Shown here in pieces: positions 34,088 through 43,288 of a stretch of 64,000 bases of DNA. The position numbers were made by a program, and so were the translations under genes. The stretch spans positions 16,683-80,682 of the forward strand of contig JBEAVE010000013.1 of NCBI GenBank assembly GCA_041161065.1. Direction: 5' to 3'. A model generated the notes under the pieces. The model saw only the letters and a list, made by a program, of their open reading frames with translations. It made no database searches and was not told the origin of the DNA. This DNA comes from DYRG01 sp041161065. GTDB lineage: Bacteria; Pseudomonadota; Gammaproteobacteria; Beggiatoales; Beggiatoaceae. How positions within the stretch are numbered: position 1 is the first letter of the stretch; every line of letters starts with the position of its first letter.

Positions 34088-35290
34088 TTATTCACACGCG
34101 ATGGTCTGCGGTTTTGGTACTTTAAATGTGCTAGAAAAATCTTCCAAAATGGATTTTTGCGCGGTTTTTGCCTCGATCTTCAAACGAAACACCGAAACCT
34201 CCAAATATCGATCTTGCACCTTTAATCCGTGAAATCCTTTTTTCTTCAATTCATTCAAACGGTTCTGTAAAGTCTTTTCTGAACGGAACGTGCCAAGATT
34301 AATTAAATAACCGCCTTTTTCATTTCGAACCAACGCATAGCCTTTTACTTTTTTAGCCGCCAGTTTTTTTGATAATTTTTTCGCCACACTTTGATTAGCA
34401 GCGGGCAAATAAATCACGCGCCCCGATTTCACACGATTTTTCCAATCTTTTACCTTTGAGGTAACTTTTTGTTTTTCTAACCATTGCCGAGCCTTATTTG
34501 CATCAGTTTTTTTCTCATAAATCCCTGAATAAAAACATTTTTTATCGTCTTCAGAATCTGTTTTGTTGTGATTATCTTCTTTTTTGGGATCAATCTTTTT
34601 ATCCGATACGAGCGAGGTTTTTTTAGTCGGTGCAGAAAGAGTCGATTTGCTTTCAGTTGGCATTTCTACCAATTTCACGGGTTCGACATTTTTCTCTATC
34701 GCGGACGGGATTTGAACGGATTTAGTTTCTTCAAGTGATTTGGGTAAGGTATCAGAGATTTGTTGTGTTTTCTCGAGAGTTTTTGGTGATTCAGCGATTT
34801 TATCGGTTTTTTCCAACTTTTCTACAGGTTTCGCCGCATCGACTGTTTTACTGCCAGAAGAAGATTCGGTGGCTTTTTGATCGGCGGGAATAATGGTGGT
34901 CGGGGGCGTTGTAACTGCTTGATCTATCGTCGTTGTCATTCGATCGGCTTCGGTTTTAAGGTCTTTTAGAACCTCAAACGCCTGAGATGCCATTTTTATC
35001 GGATCATTATTTGTTGCCGTATCCATTTGAGCCAGCGCAACCTCTTGAGTTGCCTGTATTTCTGAAATAGTTTCCGTATTTTCAGCATTAGGGTTTTCTG
35101 GTATTTTTGGTGAATCGATTGAGGCGGTTGTGTGGGGCGATTCCGCCTTGATTTCTTTGACTAATTTTAATTGCGGAACGTCTTGTGGCAATGGCATTAG
35201 ATCGAATTGTGCGGGTGTTTGGATTATTTCTTCATGAAAGTAGAAAAATCCCACGTTTGCGACAATTAATAGTAAAGCAATAAATTTCAT
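34088..35290 (-). CDS. SPOR-domain inner-membrane protein
   Basis: A 400-residue protein with one N-terminal membrane helix (FIALLLIVANVGFFYF), a long Pro/Ser/Thr/Lys-rich periplasmic linker (about 30-250), and a C-terminal SPOR-like region from about 260 (CFYSGIYEKKTDANKARQWL and GGYLINLGTFRSEKTLQNRL). SPOR domains bind denuded glycan strands at the division septum. The gene starts in an ATGA overlap with coaX; a SPOR protein after coaX and before tRNA genes is also found in Pseudomonas. Its exact cell-envelope role is unknown. Confidence 0.85.
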   Translation of the reverse strand: MKFIALLLIVANVGFFYFHEEIIQTPAQFDLMPLPQDVPQLKLVKEIKAESPHTTASIDSPKIPENPNAENTETISEIQATQEVALAQMDTATNNDPIKMASQAFEVLKDLKTEADRMTTTIDQAVTTPPTTIIPADQKATESSSGSKTVDAAKPVEKLEKTDKIAESPKTLEKTQQISDTLPKSLEETKSVQIPSAIEKNVEPVKLVEMPTESKSTLSAPTKKTSLVSDKKIDPKKEDNHNKTDSEDDKKCFYSGIYEKKTDANKARQWLEKQKVTSKVKDWKNRVKSGRVIYLPAANQSVAKKLSKKLAAKKVKGYALVRNEKGGYLINLGTFRSEKTLQNRLNELKKKGFHGLKVQDRYLEVSVFRLKIEAKTAQKSILEDFSSTFKVPKPQTIACE

Positions 35291-36024
35291 AATTGGTTAT
35301 CGTCCGCCCAGCGGGCAAGTCCTTGAAAAATCAAATCAGGCGCGTGCAAATACTCACATTCTAAATACGGAATGATAAAAGGCGCATCGCCGCCACTCAA
35401 AATTACTTTTGCTTGATGCGCCGCCGCAATTTTTTCAATGCAACCCGCAATCGCGTAAATTGTACCTAAAGCAATGCCCTCTTGGGTATTTTTTGCGATA
35501 CTTAAACCACTAAATAATTGATTAAATTGGATATTTTGTAATGCTGCTGTTTTTTGCGTCAATGCCTCGCGAGACGTTTGTAAACCCGCTAAAATCATTC
35601 CGCCTAAATGTAACCCATTGATTTGTAAAATATCTACGGTCACTGCCGTCCCACAATCCACCACGCATAAATTTTTTGACAAATAGGGAATTGACCCAAT
35701 TAACGCCAACCACCGATCAACGCCTAACACACAAGGATCAGTGTAACCATTTGTAATACCAGTGTTTTTTTGAGTAGTTTGGGCAAAAATTGGCGATATA
35801 TTCCATTTTTCTTCACACCATGTTATTAAAAGATCATTTAAACTTTGCTTTCCAACATTTGAAATATACACATTTGATGGTGTTACTAAATCCCCCCAAA
35901 ATTCATCTAAAATACCAGTAAAATCAATTGATTGGTAATTGATTGCTTGTATGGAAGATAAAATATTTTTCTCACAGTGCGCCCATTTGAGGCGACTATT
36001 GCCGACATCTACAAAAAGTTTCAT
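35287..36024 (-). CDS. coaX: type III pantothenate kinase
   Basis: A 245-residue enzyme that phosphorylates pantothenate, the first step of coenzyme A synthesis. The ATP site DVGNSRLKWA is at residues 6-15, with GVDRWLALIG and CGTAVTVD further in. The start is the ATG at 36024, where family similarity begins; the longer frame adds 22 unrelated hydrophobic residues. birA, its frequent upstream neighbour, is replaced here by a repeat-rich exoprotein gene. Confidence 0.94.
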   Translation of the reverse strand: MKLFVDVGNSRLKWAHCEKNILSSIQAINYQSIDFTGILDEFWGDLVTPSNVYISNVGKQSLNDLLITWCEEKWNISPIFAQTTQKNTGITNGYTDPCVLGVDRWLALIGSIPYLSKNLCVVDCGTAVTVDILQINGLHLGGMILAGLQTSREALTQKTAALQNIQFNQLFSGLSIAKNTQEGIALGTIYAIAGCIEKIAAAHQAKVILSGGDAPFIIPYLECEYLHAPDLIFQGLARWADDNQL

Positions 36025-36114
36025 GGGACTTATTTTAACAAGGATTTGCACAAATGAGCGGATTAGTAGCAGAAATAATCGTTTCAACAATTTGTGCTCA
36101 TCTTTTTTTAGGAA

Positions 36115-39100
36115 CTAATTACAAAGTCGCCAATTATTGTAATCGTGGCGCGCATAACGATTTGCATCACCCCAAATGTTAATGAAGTTGTTATCATCAT
36201 TGAGAACACCATCAATCCCATCTGCTACTAATCCTTTATAACTAGAAGTTAGCTCAATATCAAATACCCCAACGTGAAAGAAATTAACATTCAATAATCC
36301 ACTGCGAGAAAACCAGATTTTCACATAGGCTTCGGGATTAGTTGCACTCCCCCAACTTACCTCATTTGGAGAACCGTAGAAATACCCTGCAATAACCGTA
36401 TCTCCTCCCGTCGTTGTTGAACGTGAAATCTCTTTCCATTGCAATTTCAAATTACCATACGGCTTTCCATTGCTCGTTGCATTCAACATTTTCGCGTCCA
36501 TTAATAATTCACAACTACCTTGTTGATTGATACTAATTTTTGCGGCACTATTGGTTGGCGATTTGAAAACAGAAGTGGTTAATTTAGTTTTATTATTTAT
36601 CGGGTTTTTCAAGGTGTTATGGGTTGTTGAATCCACTTTCAAATTTCCTAATGCCGTATTTCCACTTCCACAGATTCTCCAATTGGTGTAATCATGTCGA
36701 CTATAACGCCATGCTTTGCGTCCAATAGTCATTTTGTTATGATCTAAATCAGACCCGCCATTTAATTGTGGCATTTCTACACCATAAGAACTGTCTAATT
36801 GCACATCAAATACCCCGACGTGGAAGAAATTAACGTTTAACATTCCATTCACAGAAAACCATAATTTTGCATATACTTCGGGATTTGCTTCACTACCCCA
36901 TGTTACTTTTTCGGAAGGGGCGTAGAAATAGCCTGCAATCACTGCATCTCCACTCAAGGTGCTTTCACGACCGGTTTCTTTCCAATGCAAATAGAAATCC
37001 CCAATATTCTTACCTGTTCCATCATCTGCATTGAGCATTTTTGCACTCAAATTCAAATCACAAGTTCCATTTGCTAATCCTTTAATTTGCGTCATTTGTG
37101 GGGCTTCGACTTCCACTGATTTGAAAACCTGAAAACTATGGCTCAAACGATAGATATAAGGTTCATTTGCTGCTAACGCATAAGTAAAGTTGGAAGAAGG
37201 CATTATTTGAGCTATTGGTTTGGGTTTCGCTGGATTGCTCACATCTATTTTAGATAAACTAAAATAATCAGATAGATACAGATTATGTCCCGTTTGAACA
37301 GAACGAAGTCCTTCATAACTTCTCAAGCTATTGTTGCTATAATTTCCTAACAATTTGGGTGAACTTGGATTGCTCACATCAACGATATGAATGTTTGAAT
37401 GTGTTGTTATGTAAATATATTGCCCTACTAATGCTATCTCAAAACCATAACTAGGCATTTCATAACTGGATAATTCTTGCAACATTGTTGGATTGCTGAT
37501 ATTAAAAATATGCAAGTAATTTGATGTCGTGTTATTTACCATTTGCGTTGTTTGTGCTGAAACATAGAGTTGTTCTCCATTTGAAATAAATTTATTCCAA
37601 CGACGATTGGGGCTTTGATATTCTCCTATTTTAGCGAGTTCTTTGGGATTAGAAATATCCAATGTAATAATTTTGTTTTCACCAGAATAATCCTTGCTTG
37701 CGATTAAGTAAATATATTTTCCAGAAATACCAATATCCTCGCATCTTTCATTTGTAGACAGAAGATATTGACCGATTTTCTTGGGTTGATAAGGGTTGCT
37801 CACATCGACAGTGTACACGCCTAATTTATTGCAAAGATAAGCCGTGTTGTTATCAATTGTGAGAGGAATTGTGTTCCTGTTTAAAGGATAAAATGGAATT
37901 TCATTGAATGTAATAGAACTTAATGAGTTGGGAAAAGTGGGATCACTCACATCAACAATTAAAAGCGTACCTCCCAAACTATTTGCAATGGTTAAATAAA
38001 CGAATTTATCCTTTGCAACCAAAAAGTTACTCAAGCTATTTATAAAAGTATTGTTAAACGTATCTACGACTTTAATTTGTGAAGGTTGGCTAATATCTAA
38101 TATTAAATTATTAACACGGAGATATTGCTTGTACAAATAGATATTACCGAGAAAATTGTAATTGTTTCTATCCAGTTTATAAGTGCCTACAAGGGTTAAT
38201 TTTCTAGGATTACTTATTTCTAAAGTAAATACTTTGTGGGTAGCATCTTGAGCAGACATTTCTTGGCTGGTATTATGACGCAAATAATAAAGAAAGTTAC
38301 CATCAATCACAATATTGTTAATACTAAAACTGCTATCATCAGAAAAGGTATATTTACCTATTTGTTGTGGATTAGCGGGATTAGAAATATCAATGGTAAG
38401 AATATTACCTAACGATTCAACATAAAGATATTGACCATTTGCTTTGAATTCATCAGGGTAATAACGTGTTATGCCACTGGTTGTTCTTCCCTCTAAAGAA
38501 AGCAAACTGATCTGTTCAAATTTAGCGGGATTTTTAAGGTTAAAAATAAACAATTCATCGGTGCTTAAATTTTCCAATATGGTATTTTTTCTAACGATAA
38601 GTTGTTCACCATTTGTTCGCACTTTAATCGCTGATGAATTATTATTTGATGCGAATGTTTTGCTCCCCGCAAATACTGGTTGAGTCGGGTTTGTTAAATC
38701 TAATACTGAAATTGAATTTCCATAAATAATATATCCATAGTTTCCTATCACCATAAAATCGGCAATTGAATTAGCTTGTGGAAGTTCGTAGTTACCCGCC
38801 CGTTTAGGTTTATTGGGTGTCGTAATATCAATAATATCAATGCCTTGCCAAGTTACAACATAAGCATAAGAATGGTTAAGTGCCAATTTAAAAGAGCAAT
38901 CACCGGTTGGAACAAGGGCGAAATTTGCTAAGAGGTTTGGCTTTAGAGGATCAACTAAATCAAAGGTTTCAAATCCACCACAACTTGCTGCATACAAATA
39001 TTGTCCGTCGACTTGGTAAGTTTTATCAATAGACAAACTTAATTGTCCGATCTGTTGAAGTGCGGTATTTGCTAATGTATTTGAAAGACTTAAAATGCTT

Positions 39101-39144
39101 AAACAAACCAACAATATTCTTAGATTGTTCCATAAAATAGACAT
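36115..39144 (-). CDS. secreted LVIVD-repeat protein with two C-terminal tandem domains
   Basis: A 1009-residue exported protein. The signal peptide covers about residues 1-26 (SLSNTLA). Residues 30-680 consist of LVIVD-type repeats, units like YLYVAS..F.TFDLVDP..P, VDVSNPSSPKLLGNY and LDISNPKELAKIGEY, predicted to form beta-propellers. The last third holds two copies of one domain, at about 691-845 and 875-1009, sharing AKMLNA, DFYLHWKE/LKLQWKE, VIAGYFY, WGS..NPE and LNVNFFHVGVFD. The start is the ATG at 39144 with AAGGA upstream; a TTG start 24 bases earlier is less likely. The function is unknown. It probably acts in the periplasm or outside the cell. Confidence 0.82.
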   Translation of the reverse strand: MSILWNNLRILLVCLSILSLSNTLANTALQQIGQLSLSIDKTYQVDGQYLYAASCGGFETFDLVDPLKPNLLANFALVPTGDCSFKLALNHSYAYVVTWQGIDIIDITTPNKPKRAGNYELPQANSIADFMVIGNYGYIIYGNSISVLDLTNPTQPVFAGSKTFASNNNSSAIKVRTNGEQLIVRKNTILENLSTDELFIFNLKNPAKFEQISLLSLEGRTTSGITRYYPDEFKANGQYLYVESLGNILTIDISNPANPQQIGKYTFSDDSSFSINNIVIDGNFLYYLRHNTSQEMSAQDATHKVFTLEISNPRKLTLVGTYKLDRNNYNFLGNIYLYKQYLRVNNLILDISQPSQIKVVDTFNNTFINSLSNFLVAKDKFVYLTIANSLGGTLLIVDVSDPTFPNSLSSITFNEIPFYPLNRNTIPLTIDNNTAYLCNKLGVYTVDVSNPYQPKKIGQYLLSTNERCEDIGISGKYIYLIASKDYSGENKIITLDISNPKELAKIGEYQSPNRRWNKFISNGEQLYVSAQTTQMVNNTTSNYLHIFNISNPTMLQELSSYEMPSYGFEIALVGQYIYITTHSNIHIVDVSNPSSPKLLGNYSNNSLRSYEGLRSVQTGHNLYLSDYFSLSKIDVSNPAKPKPIAQIMPSSNFTYALAANEPYIYRLSHSFQVFKSVEVEAPQMTQIKGLANGTCDLNLSAKMLNADDGTGKNIGDFYLHWKETGRESTLSGDAVIAGYFYAPSEKVTWGSEANPEVYAKLWFSVNGMLNVNFFHVGVFDVQLDSSYGVEMPQLNGGSDLDHNKMTIGRKAWRYSRHDYTNWRICGSGNTALGNLKVDSTTHNTLKNPINNKTKLTTSVFKSPTNSAAKISINQQGSCELLMDAKMLNATSNGKPYGNLKLQWKEISRSTTTGGDTVIAGYFYGSPNEVSWGSATNPEAYVKIWFSRSGLLNVNFFHVGVFDIELTSSYKGLVADGIDGVLNDDNNFINIWGDANRYARHDYNNWRLCN

Positions 39145-39154
39145 ACTTTTTCCT

Positions 39155-40111
39155 TTAAATGTTTTCAATGTTAAATGTGAGCACTTTGTTTAAAGAACGG
39201 TTATTGGTCATTAACATTAGAACGCGGTCGATACCGATTGCCACGCCAGCACAATCAGGTAATCCGTTATTTAATGCCGCCAGAAACCGTTCATCGATGG
39301 GAGAAATGGGTACATTTTGCTGCATTTTGTGAGCAATTTCGATTTCAAAACGACGGCGTTGCTCAACGGGATCGGTTAATTCGTGAAATCCATTTGCCAA
39401 TTCCACGCCCTTAAAATACACTTCAAAACGGCAAGCCACTTGCGGATCGTCAGGATTCAAACGCGCCAACGCCGCTTGCGAAGCGGGAAAATCGTACACC
39501 ATTATCGGCTCATTTGCGCCAATCACCGGTTCAATCAAGTGCGACAAAAGCAATTGCAAACAAGTATCGCGATCAGTTTGTTCAGCATTGTAAGCGGTTT
39601 TTTGATAGACTAACGCCCGCAATTTAGCCAGTGAAATATCAAGCGGATCAAACTGTAAAACCTCTTGAAATAATGATCGATAACAACATCGCGTGGCGGG
39701 AGGAAAATGAGCAACCTCAATCAACCAAGCATTCACTTCGTCCATTAATAAATCTTGATTAAAATCAGGACGATACCATTCTAAAATGCTAAATTCGGGA
39801 TTGTGCAATCGCCCCGCTTCGCCGTCACGAAACGCCCGCGTGAGTTGAAAAATCGCCCCGCTTCCCGCCGCCAGCAACCGTTTCATGGCTAATTCGGGCG
39901 AACTTTGCAAATATAAAGAGCGACTATTTGAACCGTGATAATGGGTTACAAAAGGATTTATCCCCGTTTCGGGTGCGCAGCACGACCCTAAAATCGGTGT
40001 TTCCACCTCTAAAACGCCCCGTCGTGCAAAAAAATTGCGAATCGTCGCGTAAAGTGCCGCGCGTCGCTGTAAAATTTCCAAACTCGCGTCAGGTTGCCAA
40101 TGTGTTTGCAT
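39155..40111 (-). CDS. epmA: elongation factor P--(R)-beta-lysine ligase EpmA
   Basis: A 318-residue truncated lysyl-tRNA-synthetase homologue (GenX/PoxA) that attaches beta-lysine to elongation factor P. It lacks the anticodon-binding domain. Class II motifs are seen: RGVLEVETPIL, SSPELAMKRLLAAG, FRDGEAGRLHNPEFSILEW and GVAIGIDRVLML. I start at the ATG at 40111 because MQTHWQPDAS aligns with the E. coli N-terminus; longer starts would overlap the divergent yfiR-like gene. The partner genes efp and epmB are not in the window. Confidence 0.93.
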   Translation of the reverse strand: MQTHWQPDASLEILQRRAALYATIRNFFARRGVLEVETPILGSCCAPETGINPFVTHYHGSNSRSLYLQSSPELAMKRLLAAGSGAIFQLTRAFRDGEAGRLHNPEFSILEWYRPDFNQDLLMDEVNAWLIEVAHFPPATRCCYRSLFQEVLQFDPLDISLAKLRALVYQKTAYNAEQTDRDTCLQLLLSHLIEPVIGANEPIMVYDFPASQAALARLNPDDPQVACRFEVYFKGVELANGFHELTDPVEQRRRFEIEIAHKMQQNVPISPIDERFLAALNNGLPDCAGVAIGIDRVLMLMTNNRSLNKVLTFNIENI

Positions 40112-40118
40112 AAATGGA

Positions 40119-40676
40119 ATGATCATGTGTAAAAAATGTTTCGTAATTTTGTTTCTATTACCCCTTTTGATGCTAAAAAGCAATCACTTTTTGGTCAATA
40201 ATACGCGCGCCGATTTCACACCCGTTCACGAATACGAACTTAAAGCCGTTTTTCTCTATAATTTAGGTCATTTCATTACTTATCCCCCCAATACAATTAA
40301 CAGCGGTTATTTCTCTATTTGTGTGTTAGGAAAAGACCCCTTTCAAGGTAGCTTAGAATTGGCTTCTTCCGGCAAACAACTGCATAGCCAAACCGTTAAA
40401 TTACGCTACCTTCAACGTGTTGAAGAAAGTTTAGATTGCCAGATCGTTTTCATTAGCCAATCCGAAGAACCTATCCTCTCCAATATTTTACCCATCTTTG
40501 AAAGATACCCCATTTTAACCGTCAGTGATATTCCTTATTTCTTATCAGAAGGCGGCATGGTTAGATTTGTTATTCGTGACGATAAAGTGCGTTTGCAAAT
40601 CCACCAAACAAATTTAAGCAAAGCGGGGTTAAGTGCCAGTGCAAAATTACTCGCGTTGGCTGATATTTTCAAATAA
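40119..40676 (+). CDS. YfiR-family periplasmic protein
   Basis: A 185-residue exported protein of the YfiR (DUF4154) family. The signal region is residues 1-20. Family motifs are YELKAVFLYNLGHFITYP, the central VFISQSEE, and GGMVRFVIRDDKVRLQI with a C-terminal GLSASAKLLALA. In Pseudomonas YfiR restrains the diguanylate cyclase YfiN from the periplasm; no yfiN or yfiB is nearby. An alternative start is the ATG at 40125. It lies 7 bases from the divergent epmA start. Only Cys near the N-terminus and two later Cys are present for disulfide formation. Confidence 0.85.
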   Translation: MIMCKKCFVILFLLPLLMLKSNHFLVNNTRADFTPVHEYELKAVFLYNLGHFITYPPNTINSGYFSICVLGKDPFQGSLELASSGKQLHSQTVKLRYLQRVEESLDCQIVFISQSEEPILSNILPIFERYPILTVSDIPYFLSEGGMVRFVIRDDKVRLQIHQTNLSKAGLSASAKLLALADIFK

Positions 40677-40697
40677 AATACTCCTTAGGAACAATCC

Positions 40698-42494
40698 GTG
40701 TCAGACCCACATCGTAGAATTGAAATTCCTCATAACAACCGCCGTGATTGGCAAAATGTTAGAAACACGCTTCCCTATTTGTGGGAATACAAAGGACGGG
40801 TTTTAATTGCGCTATCGAGTTTAATTCTAGCCAAAGCCGCAACGGTTTCTATTCCACTAATCTTAAAAGAAATTGTCGATGTCTTAGCCAAAGCACCAGA
40901 AATAACTTTAATTTTACCTGTGACGCTTTTATTCGCGTATGGGGCATTAAGAATAGCAAGCGGTTTCTTTAATGAATTACGCGATGCAATTTTTGCGAAA
41001 GTGCGTTATCGAGCAATGCGGCGTTTGTCTAATAAAGTTATGGCGCATTTACACGATTTGTCGTTGCGATTTCATTTGGAAAGAAAAACCGGCGCAATTT
41101 CTCGAGACTTAACTCGAGGAACACAAAGCGTTAGTTCTTTAATGAATTATATGGTTTTTAATATCATTCCTACCATTGCAGAATTTTTATTAATTGCGCT
41201 TATTTTATTAGTGCAATATGATGTGAAATTCACCATTGCAACCTTTGTCACCGTAATCATTTATGTTTCATTTACCTTTGCAATTACCAATTGGAGAATG
41301 CACTACCGTCATGAAATGAACGCATTAGAATCTGAAGCCAATAATCAAGCGGTCGATAGTTTAATTAACTATGAAACGGTGAAATATTTTAACAATGAGC
41401 AATTTGAAATCAATCGCTATGATCAAACGATGAGCAAATGGGAGCAAGCGGCAACTAATAGTCAGGTTTCTATGTCAGCATTGAATTTTGGGCAGGGCGC
41501 GATCATAGCAATGGGTGTCACCGTTCTTATGTTTATGGCGGCGCAAGGCGTGGTAGAGAAAACCATGAGCATTGGTGATTTAGTTTTGGTCAATGCGTTT
41601 TTATTACAACTCTTTATTCCATTGAATTTCTTAGGCGTGGTTTATCGGTCAATTAAATATGCGCTGGCAGATATGGATTTATTGTTCAAATTGTTGGAAG
41701 AAAAACCTGAAGTTATCGATGCAAATAATGCTCAAGTTTTAAATATAGAAAATGCAGCAGTCAGTTTTAAGAATGTGTCATTTCATTATCAACCCGAACG
41801 CCCAATTCTAAAAGATATTTCATTTGAAATCCCCAATGGAAAGAAAATTGCGGTGGTGGGATCGAGTGGCGCGGGTAAATCAACGTTAGCACGGTTGCTC
41901 TATCGTTTCTACGAGGTGACAAATGGATCAATTGAAATAAATAACCAAAACATTAGCGATTTGACGCAACAGAGTTTGCGCGCAACAATTGGGATTGTTC
42001 CTCAAGATACCGTTCTATTTAATGAAAGTATTTATTATAATATTGCATACGCAAACCCCAATGCACCCAAAGAATCCGTCGAACAAGCCGCAAAACTTGC
42101 GCATTTACATGAGTTTATTATCTCATTGCCAAATGGGTATGAAACCATTGTCGGTGAACGGGGTTTGAAATTATCAGGGGGAGAAAAACAGCGGGTTGCC
42201 ATCGCGCGGGCAATATTTAAAAATCCAAAGATTTTGATATTTGATGAGGCAACTTCTTCTTTAGATTCGCGCACTGAGCAACATATTCAACAAGCCTTGC
42301 AAGAATTAGCCGCCCATCATACCACGTTAGTGATTGCACACCGTTTGTCGACTGTTATAGATGCCGATGAAATTCTTGTAATGGAAAGTGGCGAAATTGT
42401 CGAGCGGGGAACGCATAACAACTTGTTACAACAAAACGGAATTTATGCGCGAATGTGGGCATTGCAACAACAAGAACAATCTTTAGCAATTTGA
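40698..42494 (+). CDS. Atm1/HMT1-type ABC exporter
   Basis: A 598-residue half transporter: six membrane helices (about 35-320) then an ATPase domain. Walker A GSSGAGKST (Lys394), signature LSGGEKQRVAIARA, Walker B ILIFDEATSSLD and a switch His in IAHRLST are intact. The N-terminus RRDWQNVRNTLPYLWEYKGR is characteristic of Atm1/HMT1/bacterial NaAtm1 proteins, which export glutathione-linked sulfur or metal species. That would fit a sulfur-oxidising host; the substrate itself is inference. It works as a homodimer. Confidence 0.92.
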   Translation: MSDPHRRIEIPHNNRRDWQNVRNTLPYLWEYKGRVLIALSSLILAKAATVSIPLILKEIVDVLAKAPEITLILPVTLLFAYGALRIASGFFNELRDAIFAKVRYRAMRRLSNKVMAHLHDLSLRFHLERKTGAISRDLTRGTQSVSSLMNYMVFNIIPTIAEFLLIALILLVQYDVKFTIATFVTVIIYVSFTFAITNWRMHYRHEMNALESEANNQAVDSLINYETVKYFNNEQFEINRYDQTMSKWEQAATNSQVSMSALNFGQGAIIAMGVTVLMFMAAQGVVEKTMSIGDLVLVNAFLLQLFIPLNFLGVVYRSIKYALADMDLLFKLLEEKPEVIDANNAQVLNIENAAVSFKNVSFHYQPERPILKDISFEIPNGKKIAVVGSSGAGKSTLARLLYRFYEVTNGSIEINNQNISDLTQQSLRATIGIVPQDTVLFNESIYYNIAYANPNAPKESVEQAAKLAHLHEFIISLPNGYETIVGERGLKLSGGEKQRVAIARAIFKNPKILIFDEATSSLDSRTEQHIQQALQELAAHHTTLVIAHRLSTVIDADEILVMESGEIVERGTHNNLLQQNGIYARMWALQQQEQSLAI

Positions 42495-42554
42495 AATCTT
42501 TTTAACGAAATGATCACATTTGTGCAACACTTAATTAACCATTTAGGAAATGAA

Positions 42555-42839
42555 ATGCTCACACCTCAAAATATTCGCAAATTACGCGGATTAGCGCACC
42601 ATCTCAAACCCGTTTTAATGATTGGACAACACGGAATTACAGATAACTTATTGAATGAACTGGATATTGTTTTAAATACCCATGAATTAATTAAAATCAC
42701 CATTTCAAGCACTGACCGCGATGATCGTCAAGCGATAACCACCCAGTTATGCGAAAAAAGCGGCGCAGAATTGGTACAAAAAATCGGTAAAATCAGTGTG
42801 TTATATCGTCCTGCGCAACCGCCCCGTCTTGTGTTATGA
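42555..42839 (+). CDS. yhbY: YhbY CRS1-YhbY-domain RNA-binding protein
   Basis: A 94-residue protein with the KH-like YhbY fold: RKLRGLAHHLKPVLMIGQHG, then ELIKITI and the end VLYRP. It associates with pre-50S ribosomal particles in E. coli. The ATG at 42555 has AGGA six bases upstream and aligns with the family start; the longer frame adds 15 residues. The stop overlaps the next start in an ATGA junction. Confidence 0.93.
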   Translation: MLTPQNIRKLRGLAHHLKPVLMIGQHGITDNLLNELDIVLNTHELIKITISSTDRDDRQAITTQLCEKSGAELVQKIGKISVLYRPAQPPRLVL

Positions 42840-43270
42840 CCGTTATTTTCGCGTGCGGCAATCCCAGTCGTGGCGATGATGCGCTAGCTCCTTGTTTAAT
42901 CTCACAATTACCACCTTTTGACGGCGTGGTGATTGTCGAGGATTTTCAATTACAAATCGAGCACGCTTTAGATTTGCAAAATATGAAACGTGCTATTTTC
43001 ATCGATGCCGCGATTTCTGGAGAAACCCCTTTTTCTTTTCATGAAATCCACCCGTCAAATCAAATTTCTTATACGAGCCATGCGTTATCGCCAGAGGAAG
43101 TATTAGGTGTTTATCAAAAAACATTTCAAATGATTCCTCCCCCTAGTTTTGTATTAGCAATTCGAGGAATTTCTTTTGAATTAGGCGATCCATTAAGTGA
43201 GATTGCTCAGCAAAATTTGAAACGAGCTCTCGACTTTCTTTCTTCTTATTTGCTAGAGCAAAACTTGTGA
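42836..43270 (+). CDS. hydrogenase-type maturation protease (peptidase M52)
   Basis: A 144-residue protein of the HyaD/HoxM/HycI family, which clips the C-terminus of the nickel-iron hydrogenase large subunit. Motifs: FACGNPSRGDDALAP with the metal-binding acid at residue 15, VVIVEDFQLQIEHALDL, and SHALSPEEVL with a His. No hydrogenase subunit or hyp gene is in the window. Coupling to yhbY by ATGA is unusual. Confidence 0.85.
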   Translation: MTVIFACGNPSRGDDALAPCLISQLPPFDGVVIVEDFQLQIEHALDLQNMKRAIFIDAAISGETPFSFHEIHPSNQISYTSHALSPEEVLGVYQKTFQMIPPPSFVLAIRGISFELGDPLSEIAQQNLKRALDFLSSYLLEQNL

Positions 43271-43288
43271 AATTTGTTTATATTTGAA

